From an uncultured Bacteroidia bacterium (lineage in GTDB: Bacteria; Bacteroidota; Bacteroidia; Bacteroidales; F082): a stretch of 47,475 nucleotides of DNA. This document shows, in pieces, positions 8,505 to 16,533 of this stretch; the stretch's first letter is position 1, and each line of letters starts with the position of its first letter. The stretch lies in contig CACXUM010000027.1 of the NCBI GenBank assembly GCA_902770835.1, positions 1 through 47,475 of the forward strand, read 5' to 3'. A program made the position numbers and the translations under genes. A model generated the notes under the pieces. That model was given only the letters and a program-made list of their open reading frames with translations. It was not told the origin of the DNA and made no database searches.

Positions 8505-10317
8505 TTAACTTATCGACTGCAAATCGGTCAGTTTCTTGTAAACCCCACCAAAGGCAATCAGTTCATCGTGTTTGCCGCGCTCGATGATTTGGCCTTTTTG
8601 CAGCACCACGATTTCATCGGCGTGTTGGATGGTGGAAAGGCGGTGTGCGATGACGATGGAAGTGCGCTGGCTCATCACCTTCGACAAGGCATCTTGCACA
8701 AGTCGCTCGCTTTCAGTGTCTAACGATGATGTGGCCTCGTCCAATATTAATATAGGTGGGTTCTTCAGCACGGCGCGGGCTATGCTCAGGCGTTGCCTTT
8801 GGCCGCCGCTGAGGTTCATGCCACGGTCGCCGATGAGGGTGTCGTAACCGTGTTCCAGCTCCATGATGAACTCGTGCGCGTTGGCGATTTTGGCGGCTTC
8901 GATGACCTGGTTCTTTGAGACATCCTTCATGCCGAAGGCGATGTTGTTGAACACGGTATCGTTGAAGAGGATGGTCTCTTGCGACACCACGCCCATCAGG
9001 TTGCGTAGGTCGCCGATCTTGTAGTCGCGGATGTCATGCCCATCGATGCTGACGCAGCCGCTACCCACCTCGTAGAAACGTGGCAGGAGGTCGGCCATGG
9101 TGGATTTGCCGCCGCCGCTCTCGCCGACAAGGGCGACAAACTTGCCTTTCGGAATCTTCAAGTCGATGCCTTTCAAGACCTCGTCCTTGCCATAGCTGAA
9201 ATGCACATTTTTGTATTCGATACTATTTTTGAAGTTTTTGATTTCCAGTGCGTTTTCTTTCTCTGTAATGATTTCTTCTGCATCCAAAATCTCAAAGATG
9301 CGTTCTGCGGAGGCAATGCCTTTCTGAACATTGTAGTAGCCTTGCGAGAACGATTTGGCAGGGGAGATAATCTGCGAAAACACAACGATATAGCTGATGA
9401 AGCTGCCTGCGTCGATATGGTTGCCGCCGCCGAGGATGAGCTTGCCGCCAAACCACAGCACGAGAATCACCACCGTCGACGAGAGGAATTCGCTCATCGG
9501 CGAACTCATGTCGCGCTTGCGGTGGATGCCGCGAAGCACCTTGGTGTAGTTTCCGTTTTGCTCCTCAAACTTGTCGCTTGAATATCGCAAAGCGTTGAAA
9601 GCCTTGATGATACGAAGCCCTGAAATGGTCTCCTCCACCGTGGAGATAATGCCCGCCAGTTTGGTCTGCCCTTCCTTGGATTCCTTTTTCAGCATCTTGC
9701 CGACCTTGCCGATAATCAGACCTGCCAAAGGCAAGACAATCAGCACGAAAACAGTCAGTTTTGGGCTGAGCGTAATCATAAAGGCGAAATAGAAAAGGAT
9801 GGTCAGCGGGTCTTTGATGAGCATTTCGAGATAGTTCAAAATCGAGACCTCAACTTCCTGAACGTCAGTGGTAATACGGGCTAAAGTGTCGCCCTTCTTG
9901 CGGCTGTGGTAGAAAGACAGCGGCAGAATGAGGATTTTGTTATACACGTCGCGGCGCAGGTCGTGGACGGCTCCCACGCGCACGTTGGCCATGAAATAAC
10001 AGGCGAAGAATCGTCCCAGATTGCGGAAGAAAAACGCCGCAAGCAGCAACAGACACATGAACACCAACGCATGGTATTTGCCTCCTTCGGCGATGAGGCT
10101 GCTCATAAACCAGTTGAGGTAGCCCATCAGGTAGTCGGAGGTGAAAGAAAACTCAGGTTTGGCCACGACTTCCACCGCGCCTTCCTTGAATAACAAGGTG
10201 AGGAACGGCCCGACCAAGGCAAAGCTGAACAGCGAAAAGAAAATGGTGATTAGGTTGAAGACCAGATTCAGGACGATGCTGCCCCAATAGGGCTTGACGT
10301 AGGTCAAGGCCTTCGAT
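8505..10317 (-). CDS. MsbA-like ABC exporter (fused permease and ATPase), 5' end disturbed
   Basis: The protein has about 600 residues. Six membrane segments in the first 320 residues begin at KALTYVKPYWGSIVLNLV, followed by an ATPase domain with Walker A GESGGGKST, signature LSGGQRQRL and Walker B ILILDEATSSLD. This is the lipid flippase/multidrug exporter architecture (MsbA-like). The open frame extends to 10400, but that part reads out of frame through the upstream DUF4919 gene and is not homologous. No ATG lies at the expected start. At 10311-10317 the sequence would read ATG AAG GCC if a single C (minus strand) were removed. A TTG at 10307 is an alternative start. So the gene is either mis-sequenced here, mutated or re-initiated. 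Confidence 0.82.
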
Positions 10318-10980
10318 GTCCTCGAAAAACAATTCTTCAAAGTAGAGTTTTTGTTCGTCCAAACTCCACACATTAAAAACTCTACCCGGAAAATTGTCAT
10401 TGAAATACAGCCCCTTCGTTCCGCCTAAAAAGCCAAGGACACCTTTTATAATATGCTCATCTTCAATGTCCACCACTTTAATTGCAGTTTCAGGACTTTG
10501 CCCCGTGCCTTCAGAAAAAATGGCGTCAAGCAGCTTGGTAAATAACGTGTTATATTCTTCCCATCTTTCGTCTTTCTTGTCCTTCATGCATTTGCATGTG
10601 TGAAGCAAAACAGTCAGATCAACGGGGTTGCTTTCCAAAAGAGGTACACCAGCGCTGATAATTTTTTTACAGTTATTTTTGGCGAGTGCCTTGTCAAAAT
10701 CCATTCGCTCAGAGGAAGCAAGAAAAGGCAAACCTTTGTGCTTATTTTTAAAAAGACGGCCATAATACAAATAGTAACATTCAGTTGTAGTCAATTCGGA
10801 CATGCTGTTTTTTGTTTTCTCCTCTAACTTTGGATAGTAGTAATCTGAATTGGAGTCGCTCACAACATTAAAAACAATGTGTTTGAAATCTGTGGATACC
10901 GTGTATGTGGAATCTACAGTTTGTCCAAGGGCAATGATGAATCCTAACAGTAAGACGCTGGTTAACAAAGTCTTTTTCAT
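10153..10980 (-). CDS. DUF4919 secreted protein, missing its own stop
   Basis: A signal peptide (MKKTLLTSVLLLGFIIALGQ) precedes a DUF4919 domain covering roughly residues 25-222. The conserved-looking part ends near NVWSLDEQKLYFEELFFED, around 10318. Beyond that the frame runs on for about 55 codons through the start of the ABC exporter in the wrong frame, so those residues are not real sequence of the family. DUF4919 proteins are periplasmic proteins of Bacteroidales with unknown function and about 220 residues, matching the part before 10318. The gene begins 12 nt after the purB stop. Its natural stop may have been lost by the same indel that removed the ABC start codon. Confidence 0.7.
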   Translation of the reverse strand: MKKTLLTSVLLLGFIIALGQTVDSTYTVSTDFKHIVFNVVSDSNSDYYYPKLEEKTKNSMSELTTTECYYLYYGRLFKNKHKGLPFLASSERMDFDKALAKNNCKKIISAGVPLLESNPVDLTVLLHTCKCMKDKKDERWEEYNTLFTKLLDAIFSEGTGQSPETAIKVVDIEDEHIIKGVLGFLGGTKGLYFNDNFPGRVFNVWSLDEQKLYFEELFFEDIEGLDLRQALLGQHRPESGLQPNHHFLFAVQLCLGRAVPHLVIQGRRGGSRGQT

Positions 10981-10992
10981 GATACAATAGTA

Positions 10993-12322
10993 TTAAAAAT
11001 TATACCCCGTATAATTCTCCGGCGTAATGGCCATCAGCTCCATCTTGATTTCCTTGCTCACTGGCAAGCCTTTGATAAACTCGTCAATGGCCTCTTTGTC
11101 GATGTGTTTGTTGGTGCGGGTGAGGCCTTTCAGCAGTTCGTAGGCACCTTCCACCTGCTCGCGGCGGAGGATGGTCTGGATGGCTTCGGCCACCACGGCA
11201 TAGTTTTGTTGCAGGTCTTGGCGGATTTTGTCCTCGTTGAGCAAAAGCTTGTCCAAGCCCTTCATCAGCGACTTGAGCGCAATCAAAGTATGGGCAATTG
11301 GCACGCCGATGTTACGGGTGACGGTAGAGTCGGTGAGGTCGCGCTGGAGGCGGCTGATGGGCAGTTTGGTGCTGAGGAAAGTGAGGATGGCGTTGGCCAT
11401 GCCGAGGTTGCCTTCTGCGTTCTCGAAGTCGATGGGGTTCACCTTGTGGGGCATCGCCGACGAGCCGACTTCGCCCGCCTTGATCTTCTGTTTGAAGTAT
11501 TCCATCGACACATAAAGCCAGATGTCGCGCGAGAGGTCAATCAGGATGGTGTTGACGCGGCGCAGGGCATCAAAGTAGGCCGCCATGTAGTCGTAATGCT
11601 CAATCTGCGTGGTGGTCTGCTGTCGCTTGAGTTTCAGGCTCTTCTCCACGAATTTCTTGGCGAAGGCGGGCCAGTCGATGTCGGGGTAGGCCACCTTGTG
11701 GGCGTTCATGTTGCCCGTGGCGCCGCCAAACTTGGCCGTGAAGGGCACGCTGTTGAGCATCTTCAGCTGGTCGTTGAGGCGCTCCACGAAGACATAGATT
11801 TCCTTGCCCAGATGCGTCGGGCTGGCGGGCTGACCGTGGGTTGTCGCGCCATTCTTCGGCCATGCCTTTCAGTTTGTCGATGAGTTCCTCCAAGGCGGGC
11901 TTCACCACTAATTTGTGCGCTTCCATCATCGAGAGCGGCACGGCGGTGTTGTTAATGTCCTGCGAGGTGAGGCCGAAGTGCAGAAACTCCTTGAATTCGG
12001 TGAGGTCGAGTTCGTCGAAGCGGCGTTTCAGGAAGTATTCCACGGCTTTCACATCGTGGTTGGTCTCTTTTTCTATTTCCTTGATTTCCAATGCGTCTTC
12101 CGTTTGGAATTCCTCATAGATGGCGCGGAGGTCGTCATAATCGCCATCAAAGTTTTCCAACTGCGGCAGAGGCAGTTCGCACAAGGCGATGTAATACTCC
12201 ACTTCGACCATCACGCGGTAGCGGATGAGGGCAAATTCACTGAAAAAGTCGTCCAACTCGGCGGTCTTGGAACGGTAGCGCCCATCGACGGGCGATATGG
12301 CTGTTAAAGGATTGAGGTTCAT
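10993..12322 (-). pseudogene. purB: Adenylosuccinate lyase, interrupted by a frameshifting deletion
   Basis: Two adjoining frames together make PurB, which converts adenylosuccinate to AMP and SAICAR to AICAR. The N-terminal part (from 12322) starts MNLNPLTAISPVDGRYR and runs through FLHFGLTSQDINNTAVP to AEEWRD. The C-terminal part resumes with THGQPASPTHLGKE and contains the signature GSSAMPHKVNPIDFENAEG. In the family six residues separate RD from THGQPA; here a single base does, so about 17 nt are missing at 11838-11843, across a short CCCA/ACCC microhomology. The downstream part can start at GTG 11787. Loss would make the cell purine-dependent unless a second copy exists. A sequencing or assembly error is the main alternative. 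Confidence 0.85.
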
Positions 12323-12325
12323 TAT

Positions 12326-12347
12326 TGATGTTTAATTGTTGATTGTT
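12326..12347 (-). promoter_or_regulatory. Shared 22-nt 5' leader, copy upstream of purB
   Basis: These 22 nt are identical to 16434-16455, directly upstream of the aldolase gene. On the coding strand the segment is A-rich (AACAATCAACAATTAAACAT) and ends 4 nt before the ATG. A-rich leaders aid translation in Bacteroidetes, which lack strong Shine-Dalgarno use. Part of it also encodes the last residues of the YhcG-like protein. Confidence 0.6.
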
Positions 12348-13513
12348 GAATCGTTTAATTGTTGTTGTCTTTGTAAATATAATTCTTTTTGCCGTTCAAT
12401 CTCACGGCGCAACTCTTCCTCTGTAGGTAGATAGAGTTTGTATTTTGAGGCATAAAGTTGCTCATTTTTTGACAGAGAAGAGAATCGAACAACATCGCTA
12501 TCGGTGTCCGAACAAAGGATGATTCCGATAGTTGGGTTGTCGTCAGGTTGTTTCATCAATTGGTCATACAATTGCAAGTACATATCCATTTGTCCGACAT
12601 CTTGATAACTCAATTTATTGGTTTTCAAATCGATAAGAACAAAGCATTTCAATATGTAATTATAGAATACAAGGTCGATGAAATAGTCGTTTTCTTCTGT
12701 GCGGAGGTGTTGCTGGCGGGCGACAAAAGCAAAGCCTTTGCCCAATTCCATCAAAAACTGCTGCAAATTGTTGGTGATGGCTTCCTCAAGCGTGGATTCG
12801 TGTAACGAAGGGTGTTGCTGTAGTCCCAAAAACTCCGCAATAATCGGATTTTTGATATAGGCCAATCTGTCTTTTTGAAAATCAGCCGTTTTTTCCTGCA
12901 TCTCTGCGATAACCGGTTCTTTTTTTTGCGAAAGCAGAAGCCTCTCGTAGTATTGCGTACTGATGTTCCTGTCGAGGGTGCGATAGCTCCACATCTGTTT
13001 GGCGGCCTCGTTCAAATACCAAAATCGGGCCGTTTCGTTTTCAACTCTCATCAGCCTCTCGTAGTGCGTCCATGACAGTTGGGGAAACAAGGGAATTGTG
13101 CTTTCTGATTCGGCAGGCACTGCCTGCCCTTTTGATTCAGCAGGCACTGCCTGCTGAATTGAAAAAGGTAATGACTGAAAAATAGCAGGCAGTGCCTGCT
13201 GAATTTGTAAGTTGCTGAATGTGAGATAGAACTTTCGCATATTTCTAACATTCGTTTCAGAATACCCCTTGCCAAATTCCTCGGTAAGTGCAGCTGAAAC
13301 AATCTCAATGACATGCTTGCCGTAATCGGCTTTGTCTTTGCCCATTTGCTCCTGAACGACAATTCTTTGTCCAATTAGCCAGTTGCTGACAATTTGCATA
13401 ACATTGATGGCGCGATAGGATTGGTTACGTGCGGCTTGCACGATTTGTTTTACTTCGACAATCAGTTTCGCTTCCGAATTGTCGGGGTTTTGATGTGCTC
13501 TATCTGCGTTCAT
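12332..13513 (-). CDS. DUF1016 / YhcG-family PD-(D/E)XK nuclease
   Basis: The 393-residue protein has the DUF1016 N-terminal domain at about residues 18-120 (NVMQIVSNWLIGQRIVVQEQ, then GYSETNVRNMRKFYL). The YhcG C-terminal nuclease-like domain is at about 185-375, with FIDLVFYNYILKCFVLIDLKTNKL giving the D-x(n)-D/E-x-K core, then YQDVGQMDMYLQLYD. Relatives are Holliday-junction-type or restriction-associated nucleases. The linker at about 105-135 carries QQAVPAES-type repeats encoded by three palindromic inserts. The last ten residues (QQLNDSTINN) come from the A-rich leader of purB, suggesting the gene was inserted against that leader. The start at 13513 is preferred over 13609 because of two -7 boxes at 13525-13543. 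Confidence 0.85.
   Translation of the reverse strand: MNADRAHQNPDNSEAKLIVEVKQIVQAARNQSYRAINVMQIVSNWLIGQRIVVQEQMGKDKADYGKHVIEIVSAALTEEFGKGYSETNVRNMRKFYLTFSNLQIQQALPAIFQSLPFSIQQAVPAESKGQAVPAESESTIPLFPQLSWTHYERLMRVENETARFWYLNEAAKQMWSYRTLDRNISTQYYERLLLSQKKEPVIAEMQEKTADFQKDRLAYIKNPIIAEFLGLQQHPSLHESTLEEAITNNLQQFLMELGKGFAFVARQQHLRTEENDYFIDLVFYNYILKCFVLIDLKTNKLSYQDVGQMDMYLQLYDQLMKQPDDNPTIGIILCSDTDSDVVRFSSLSKNEQLYASKYKLYLPTEEELRREIERQKELYLQRQQQLNDSTINN
13113..13199. repeat. Three GCAGGCASTGCCTGC palindromes inside the yhcG-like gene
   Basis: Copies lie at 13113-13127, 13140-13154 and 13185-13199; the third has G instead of C at the centre. The middle copy extends to a perfect 25-bp palindrome at 13135-13159. 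They are GC-rich in an AT-rich gene, keep the reading frame, and encode QQALPA/QQAVPAES-like peptide in the linker between the two domains. Confidence 0.8.
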
Positions 13514-13524
13514 ATTTTGAATAA

Positions 13525-13543
13525 CAAAAGTATCGCAAAAATA
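13525..13543 (-). promoter_or_regulatory. Overlapping -7 boxes of the yhcG-like gene, left copy of an 18-nt repeat
   Basis: On the minus strand TACTTTTG (13532 to 13525) and TATTTTTG (13543 to 13536) both match TAnnTTTG. The 18 nt AAAAGTATCGCAAAAATA at 13526-13543 recur exactly at 15023-15040, just after ATPase B. Confidence 0.6.
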
Positions 13544-13576
13544 AGAATAATATTGTTTTGTTATGAAACAAATATG

Positions 13577-13666
13577 CCGTTTTTTGGAAAAACGGACAAA
13601 ATAATTCAAAAATTTGTTGGAAAAACGGACAAAAAGTAGTTATTTTGCATTGGAAAAACGGACAAA
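13577..13666 (+). repeat. Iteron array upstream of ATPase B (17-bp repeats, 33-bp period)
   Basis: Three identical copies of TTGGAAAAACGGACAAA lie at 13584-13600, 13617-13633 and 13650-13666, each exactly 33 bp apart, about three helical turns. The first is extended into a hairpin by CCGTTTTT at 13577-13584, opposite AAAAACGG. The last ends 2 nt before the ATPase start codon at 13669, so a bound protein would block translation initiation or transcription. This is a strong candidate for an autoregulatory operator. Confidence 0.85.
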
Positions 13667-13668
13667 TT

Positions 13669-15018
13669 ATGCTTAAAAGAAAGATTGACAAGTATTTATA
13701 TGATTTTTTCAAGACCAATAACAAAGCTTTGCTTGTTACAGGTGCGAGGCAGACGGGGAAATCGTTCTCCATCAGCCATTTCGGGACAACCCATTTCGAA
13801 AGTTTCATCGAAATCAACTTTATTGAGATGCCTGATGCTGTGGATGTTATTGCCCAAGCGAAAGACCGCGACGATATGCTTTTGAGGCTCTCCGCTCTTG
13901 CCGACCGACCGCTCATCGCGGGCAAAACCTTGTTCTTCTTCGATGAGGTGCAGGAATGTCCTTCCATAGTCACCGCTGTCAAGTTTTTGGTCTCTGAAGG
14001 CAGCTACCGATACATCTTGAGTGGCTCGCTTTTAGGCGTGGAACTCAACGACTTGCGTTCCGAACCAGTGGGTTATATGGATGTCGTTGAAATGTTTCCG
14101 CTCGACTTGGAGGAGTTTTTTATGGCATTGGGCGTAAATGATGATGTGATGCAGGCCGTCAAGGATGCGTGGGAAAGCAAAAAGCCCGTTCCCGATTTCA
14201 TCCATACGAAACTGATGGAACTGTTCAGGCTTTACCTCATCGTTGGTGGTATGCCGGCGGTTGTGCAGAAATATTTGGACACCAACAACCTTCAAGATGT
14301 CCTTGCCGAGCAACAGGCCATCATTCGGCTTTACAAGCGTGATATTGCCAAATACGACCGCAATCATAAACTCTACATCGAGGAAATCTTCGATATGATA
14401 CCTTCGGAACTCAACGCCAAGAACAAACGGTTTATCCTCAAGGATTTGAACGAAAATATGAAATTCTCGCGTTACGAGAACAGTTTCATCTGGCTTAAGG
14501 ATGCTGGTGTGGCCTTGCCTGTTTATAATGTTGAGGAGCCGACTGTGCCGCTGAAACTCTCGCGCTCGCGCAATTTGTTCAAGTTGTTTCAAAACGACGT
14601 AGGACTTTTGACATGTCAATTTGCGGAAGGCATTCAGTTGCGGATTCTCAAAGACGACAAGGGAATTAATTTCGGTTCTGTGTATGAGAACGTTGTGGCG
14701 CAAGAATTACATGCGCATGGTTTTGAGTTGTATTACTTCAACAGCAAGAAGCAAGGTGAACTGGACTTTGTCATAGAGAAGGACGGCAAGGTTGTTCCCA
14801 TTGAGGTGAAGTCGGGCAAAGACTACCAACGCCACAACGCCTTGACTAATGTCTTGGCCAATCCCGATTACCAAATCAAGGATGCTATAGTGTTCAGCAA
14901 CAATAATTTGAGCCGAATCAACAAAACCATTTACTTACCGATTTACATGATAGCCTTCCTAAAAAAATCTACATTGCCACCAATTACATACACTGTTGAT
15001 TTGTCGGGATTGAGATGA
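13669..15018 (+). CDS. AAA_14-DUF4143 ATPase with PD-(D/E)XK-like C-terminus (ATPase B)
   Basis: The 449-residue protein has an AAA ATPase domain with Walker A TGARQTGKS near residue 28 and Walker B TLFFFDEVQ near 90. DUF4143 follows, with winged-helix and nuclease-like parts from about residue 215. The motif GELDFVIEKDGKVVPIEVKSG near 375 is a D-x(n)-E-x-K nuclease-type core. The start is ATG 13669; an upstream TTG at 13645 is weaker and lies within the repeats. Such ATPases are very common in Bacteroidetes, often single genes, and their function is unknown; a mobile or selfish nature has been suspected. The private iteron array in front and an 18-nt direct repeat on both sides support a self-contained module. 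Confidence 0.88.
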   Translation: MLKRKIDKYLYDFFKTNNKALLVTGARQTGKSFSISHFGTTHFESFIEINFIEMPDAVDVIAQAKDRDDMLLRLSALADRPLIAGKTLFFFDEVQECPSIVTAVKFLVSEGSYRYILSGSLLGVELNDLRSEPVGYMDVVEMFPLDLEEFFMALGVNDDVMQAVKDAWESKKPVPDFIHTKLMELFRLYLIVGGMPAVVQKYLDTNNLQDVLAEQQAIIRLYKRDIAKYDRNHKLYIEEIFDMIPSELNAKNKRFILKDLNENMKFSRYENSFIWLKDAGVALPVYNVEEPTVPLKLSRSRNLFKLFQNDVGLLTCQFAEGIQLRILKDDKGINFGSVYENVVAQELHAHGFELYYFNSKKQGELDFVIEKDGKVVPIEVKSGKDYQRHNALTNVLANPDYQIKDAIVFSNNNLSRINKTIYLPIYMIAFLKKSTLPPITYTVDLSGLR

Positions 15019-15025
15019 ACTGAAA

Positions 15026-15057
15026 AGTATCGCAAAAATAGTGCTTTTTGCGATACT
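15026..15057 (+). terminator. Strong terminator hairpin after ATPase B
   Basis: A perfect 13-bp stem, AGTATCGCAAAAA (15026-15038) with TTTTTGCGATACT (15045-15057), has a 6-nt loop and is followed by CTTTCATTTT. Its left arm is part of the 18-nt sequence duplicated at 13526-13543. Confidence 0.75.
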
Positions 15058-15088
15058 CTTTCATTTTAATTTGAAAAAATGTTTTGCT

Positions 15089-15418
15089 TCAGGTGAAAAC
15101 AAAAAACAAAACGACGGAAAGAATAAACAGAAGAAAGAAACTCACACCGTGTAGCCATTCTCGGTTCTTTATTGTTGGGAAAACCTTGGTGCGGTAGGCG
15201 AGAAGCCTTGTCATAAAGTAAATCACTGTGCTAATTGGGACAAAGATAAGAATCAGCATAATACCTAATGTCGCAATGAAAGGGCCCTCCTCAATGTACC
15301 ATGAAAAGATAATCCCCGCAGCGAGTACAACAATAGCAAACGAAATCAAGGCTATGAAAAACTTCACGACAGAGCCTTTTCCATTGCTAAATATATGAGC
15401 ATCTTTCAGTTTTCCCAT
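15089..15418 (-). CDS. Small inner-membrane protein, unknown function
   Basis: This 109-residue protein has three hydrophobic segments, at about residues 18-41 (VVKFFIALISFAIVVLAAGI), 47-70 (FIATLGIMLILIFVPISTVI) and 88-108 (LHGVSFFLLFILSVVLFFVF), and short charged loops. No recognisable domain. It begins 3 nt after the aldolase stop, so it is probably co-transcribed with fba. No role can be assigned. Confidence 0.7.
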   Translation of the reverse strand: MGKLKDAHIFSNGKGSVVKFFIALISFAIVVLAAGIIFSWYIEEGPFIATLGIMLILIFVPISTVIYFMTRLLAYRTKVFPTIKNREWLHGVSFFLLFILSVVLFFVFT

Positions 15419-15421
15419 GCC

Positions 15422-16429
15422 TTAAGCATTTTCCAGTTTGTCATTCGAGCCTAACACGTTGATAATCTTATGTTCGTAGAGTTTCTTCATACTATCGCGG
15501 GCGGGGCCGAGGTACTTGCGCGGGTCGAACTCGGCGGGCTTTTCAGCGAAGGTCTTGCGGATGGCGGCGGTCATGGCCAAGCGGCTGTCGCTGTCGATGT
15601 TGATCTTGCAGACGGCACTCTTGGCGGCCTTGCGCAGTTGCTCCTCCGGGATGCCCACGGCTGCCTTCAGCGCACCACCATATTTATTAATGGTATCGAC
15701 CTCGTCTTGCGGCACCGACGACGAGCCGTGCAGCACGATGGGGAAGCCGGGCAGCTTCTTTTCGATGGCTTCAAGCACGTCGAAAGCCAACGGAGGCGGC
15801 ACGAGGCGACCCGTGGCGGGGTCGACGGTGCACTGCTCGGGAGTGAACTTGTAGGCACCATGTGAGGTGCCGATGCTGATGGCCAAGCTGTCCACGCCAG
15901 TCTTGGTCACGAAGTCGATGACTTCCTCGGGCTTGGTGTAGTGGCTTTCTTCGGCGGCCACTTCGTCTTCCACGCCAGCCAACACACCGAGTTCGCCTTC
16001 CACAGTCACGTCAAATTGATGGGCGTAGTCGACGACCTTTTTCGTGAGGGCCACGTTCTCGTCGTATGGCAGGGCAGAGCCGTCGATCATCACCGACGAG
16101 AAGCCCATGTCGATGCAGCTCTTGCAGGTCTCGAAGCTGTCGCCGTGGTCGAGGTGAAGCACGATTTCAGGATGGGCGCAGCCGAGTTCCTTGGCGTATT
16201 CCACGGCACCTTGGGCCATATAACGCAGCAGGGTCTGGTTGGCGTAGTTGCGTGCGCCTTTCGACACTTGCAGGATGACGGGCGACTTGGTCTCGACGGC
16301 AGCCATGATGATGGCCTGCATCTGTTCCATATTGTTGAAGTTGAAAGCGGGGATGGCATAGCCGCCGTCCACAGCCTTGGCGAACATTTTGCGGGTGTTC
16401 ACAAGCCCTAATTCTTTGTAACTAATCAT
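15422..16429 (-). CDS. fba: Class II fructose-bisphosphate aldolase
   Basis: The 335-residue zinc enzyme cleaves fructose 1,6-bisphosphate to dihydroxyacetone phosphate and glyceraldehyde 3-phosphate in glycolysis and the reverse in gluconeogenesis. Visible motifs are YAIPAFNFNNMEQMQAI near the start, HLDHGDSFETC (zinc and catalytic residues, near 112), VMIDGSALPYDENV, EGELGVLAGVEDEV and VLHGSSSVPQ. Length fits the longer class II type found in Bacteroidetes. Its leader shares 22 nt with that of purB and its -7 box lies at 16505-16512, giving a 5' leader of about 70 nt. Confidence 0.95.
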   Translation of the reverse strand: MISYKELGLVNTRKMFAKAVDGGYAIPAFNFNNMEQMQAIIMAAVETKSPVILQVSKGARNYANQTLLRYMAQGAVEYAKELGCAHPEIVLHLDHGDSFETCKSCIDMGFSSVMIDGSALPYDENVALTKKVVDYAHQFDVTVEGELGVLAGVEDEVAAEESHYTKPEEVIDFVTKTGVDSLAISIGTSHGAYKFTPEQCTVDPATGRLVPPPLAFDVLEAIEKKLPGFPIVLHGSSSVPQDEVDTINKYGGALKAAVGIPEEQLRKAAKSAVCKINIDSDSRLAMTAAIRKTFAEKPAEFDPRKYLGPARDSMKKLYEHKIINVLGSNDKLENA

Positions 16430-16433
16430 GTTA

Positions 16434-16455
16434 TGATGTTTAATTGTTGATTGTT
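16434..16455 (-). promoter_or_regulatory. Shared 22-nt 5' leader, copy upstream of fba
   Basis: Identical to 12326-12347 upstream of purB. On the coding strand it is an A-rich unstructured stretch immediately before the ATG. A second, shorter TTTAATTGTTG copy lies a few bases further upstream in both leaders. Confidence 0.6.
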
Positions 16456-16504
16456 TAACTGTTTAATTGTTGGCCGATGGCTTACGGCCTATAGTTATTT
16501 CCTG

Positions 16505-16512
16505 CAAAAATA
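16505..16512 (-). promoter_or_regulatory. -7 box of the aldolase transcript
   Basis: TATTTTTG on the minus strand matches TAnnTTTG. The leader between it and the ATG contains an inverted GGCC...GGCC pair and the shared A-rich segment. Confidence 0.6.
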
Positions 16513-16533
16513 GAAATTACTTTCCAATAATTT

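Noticed and set aside
12332-13609. Longer start of the yhcG-like gene
   Set aside because: The extra 32 codons lie upstream of two good -7 boxes and overlap the ATPase B iterons.
13645-13668. TTG start of ATPase B at 13645
   Set aside because: It lies inside the iteron array; ATG 13669 matches the family N-terminus.
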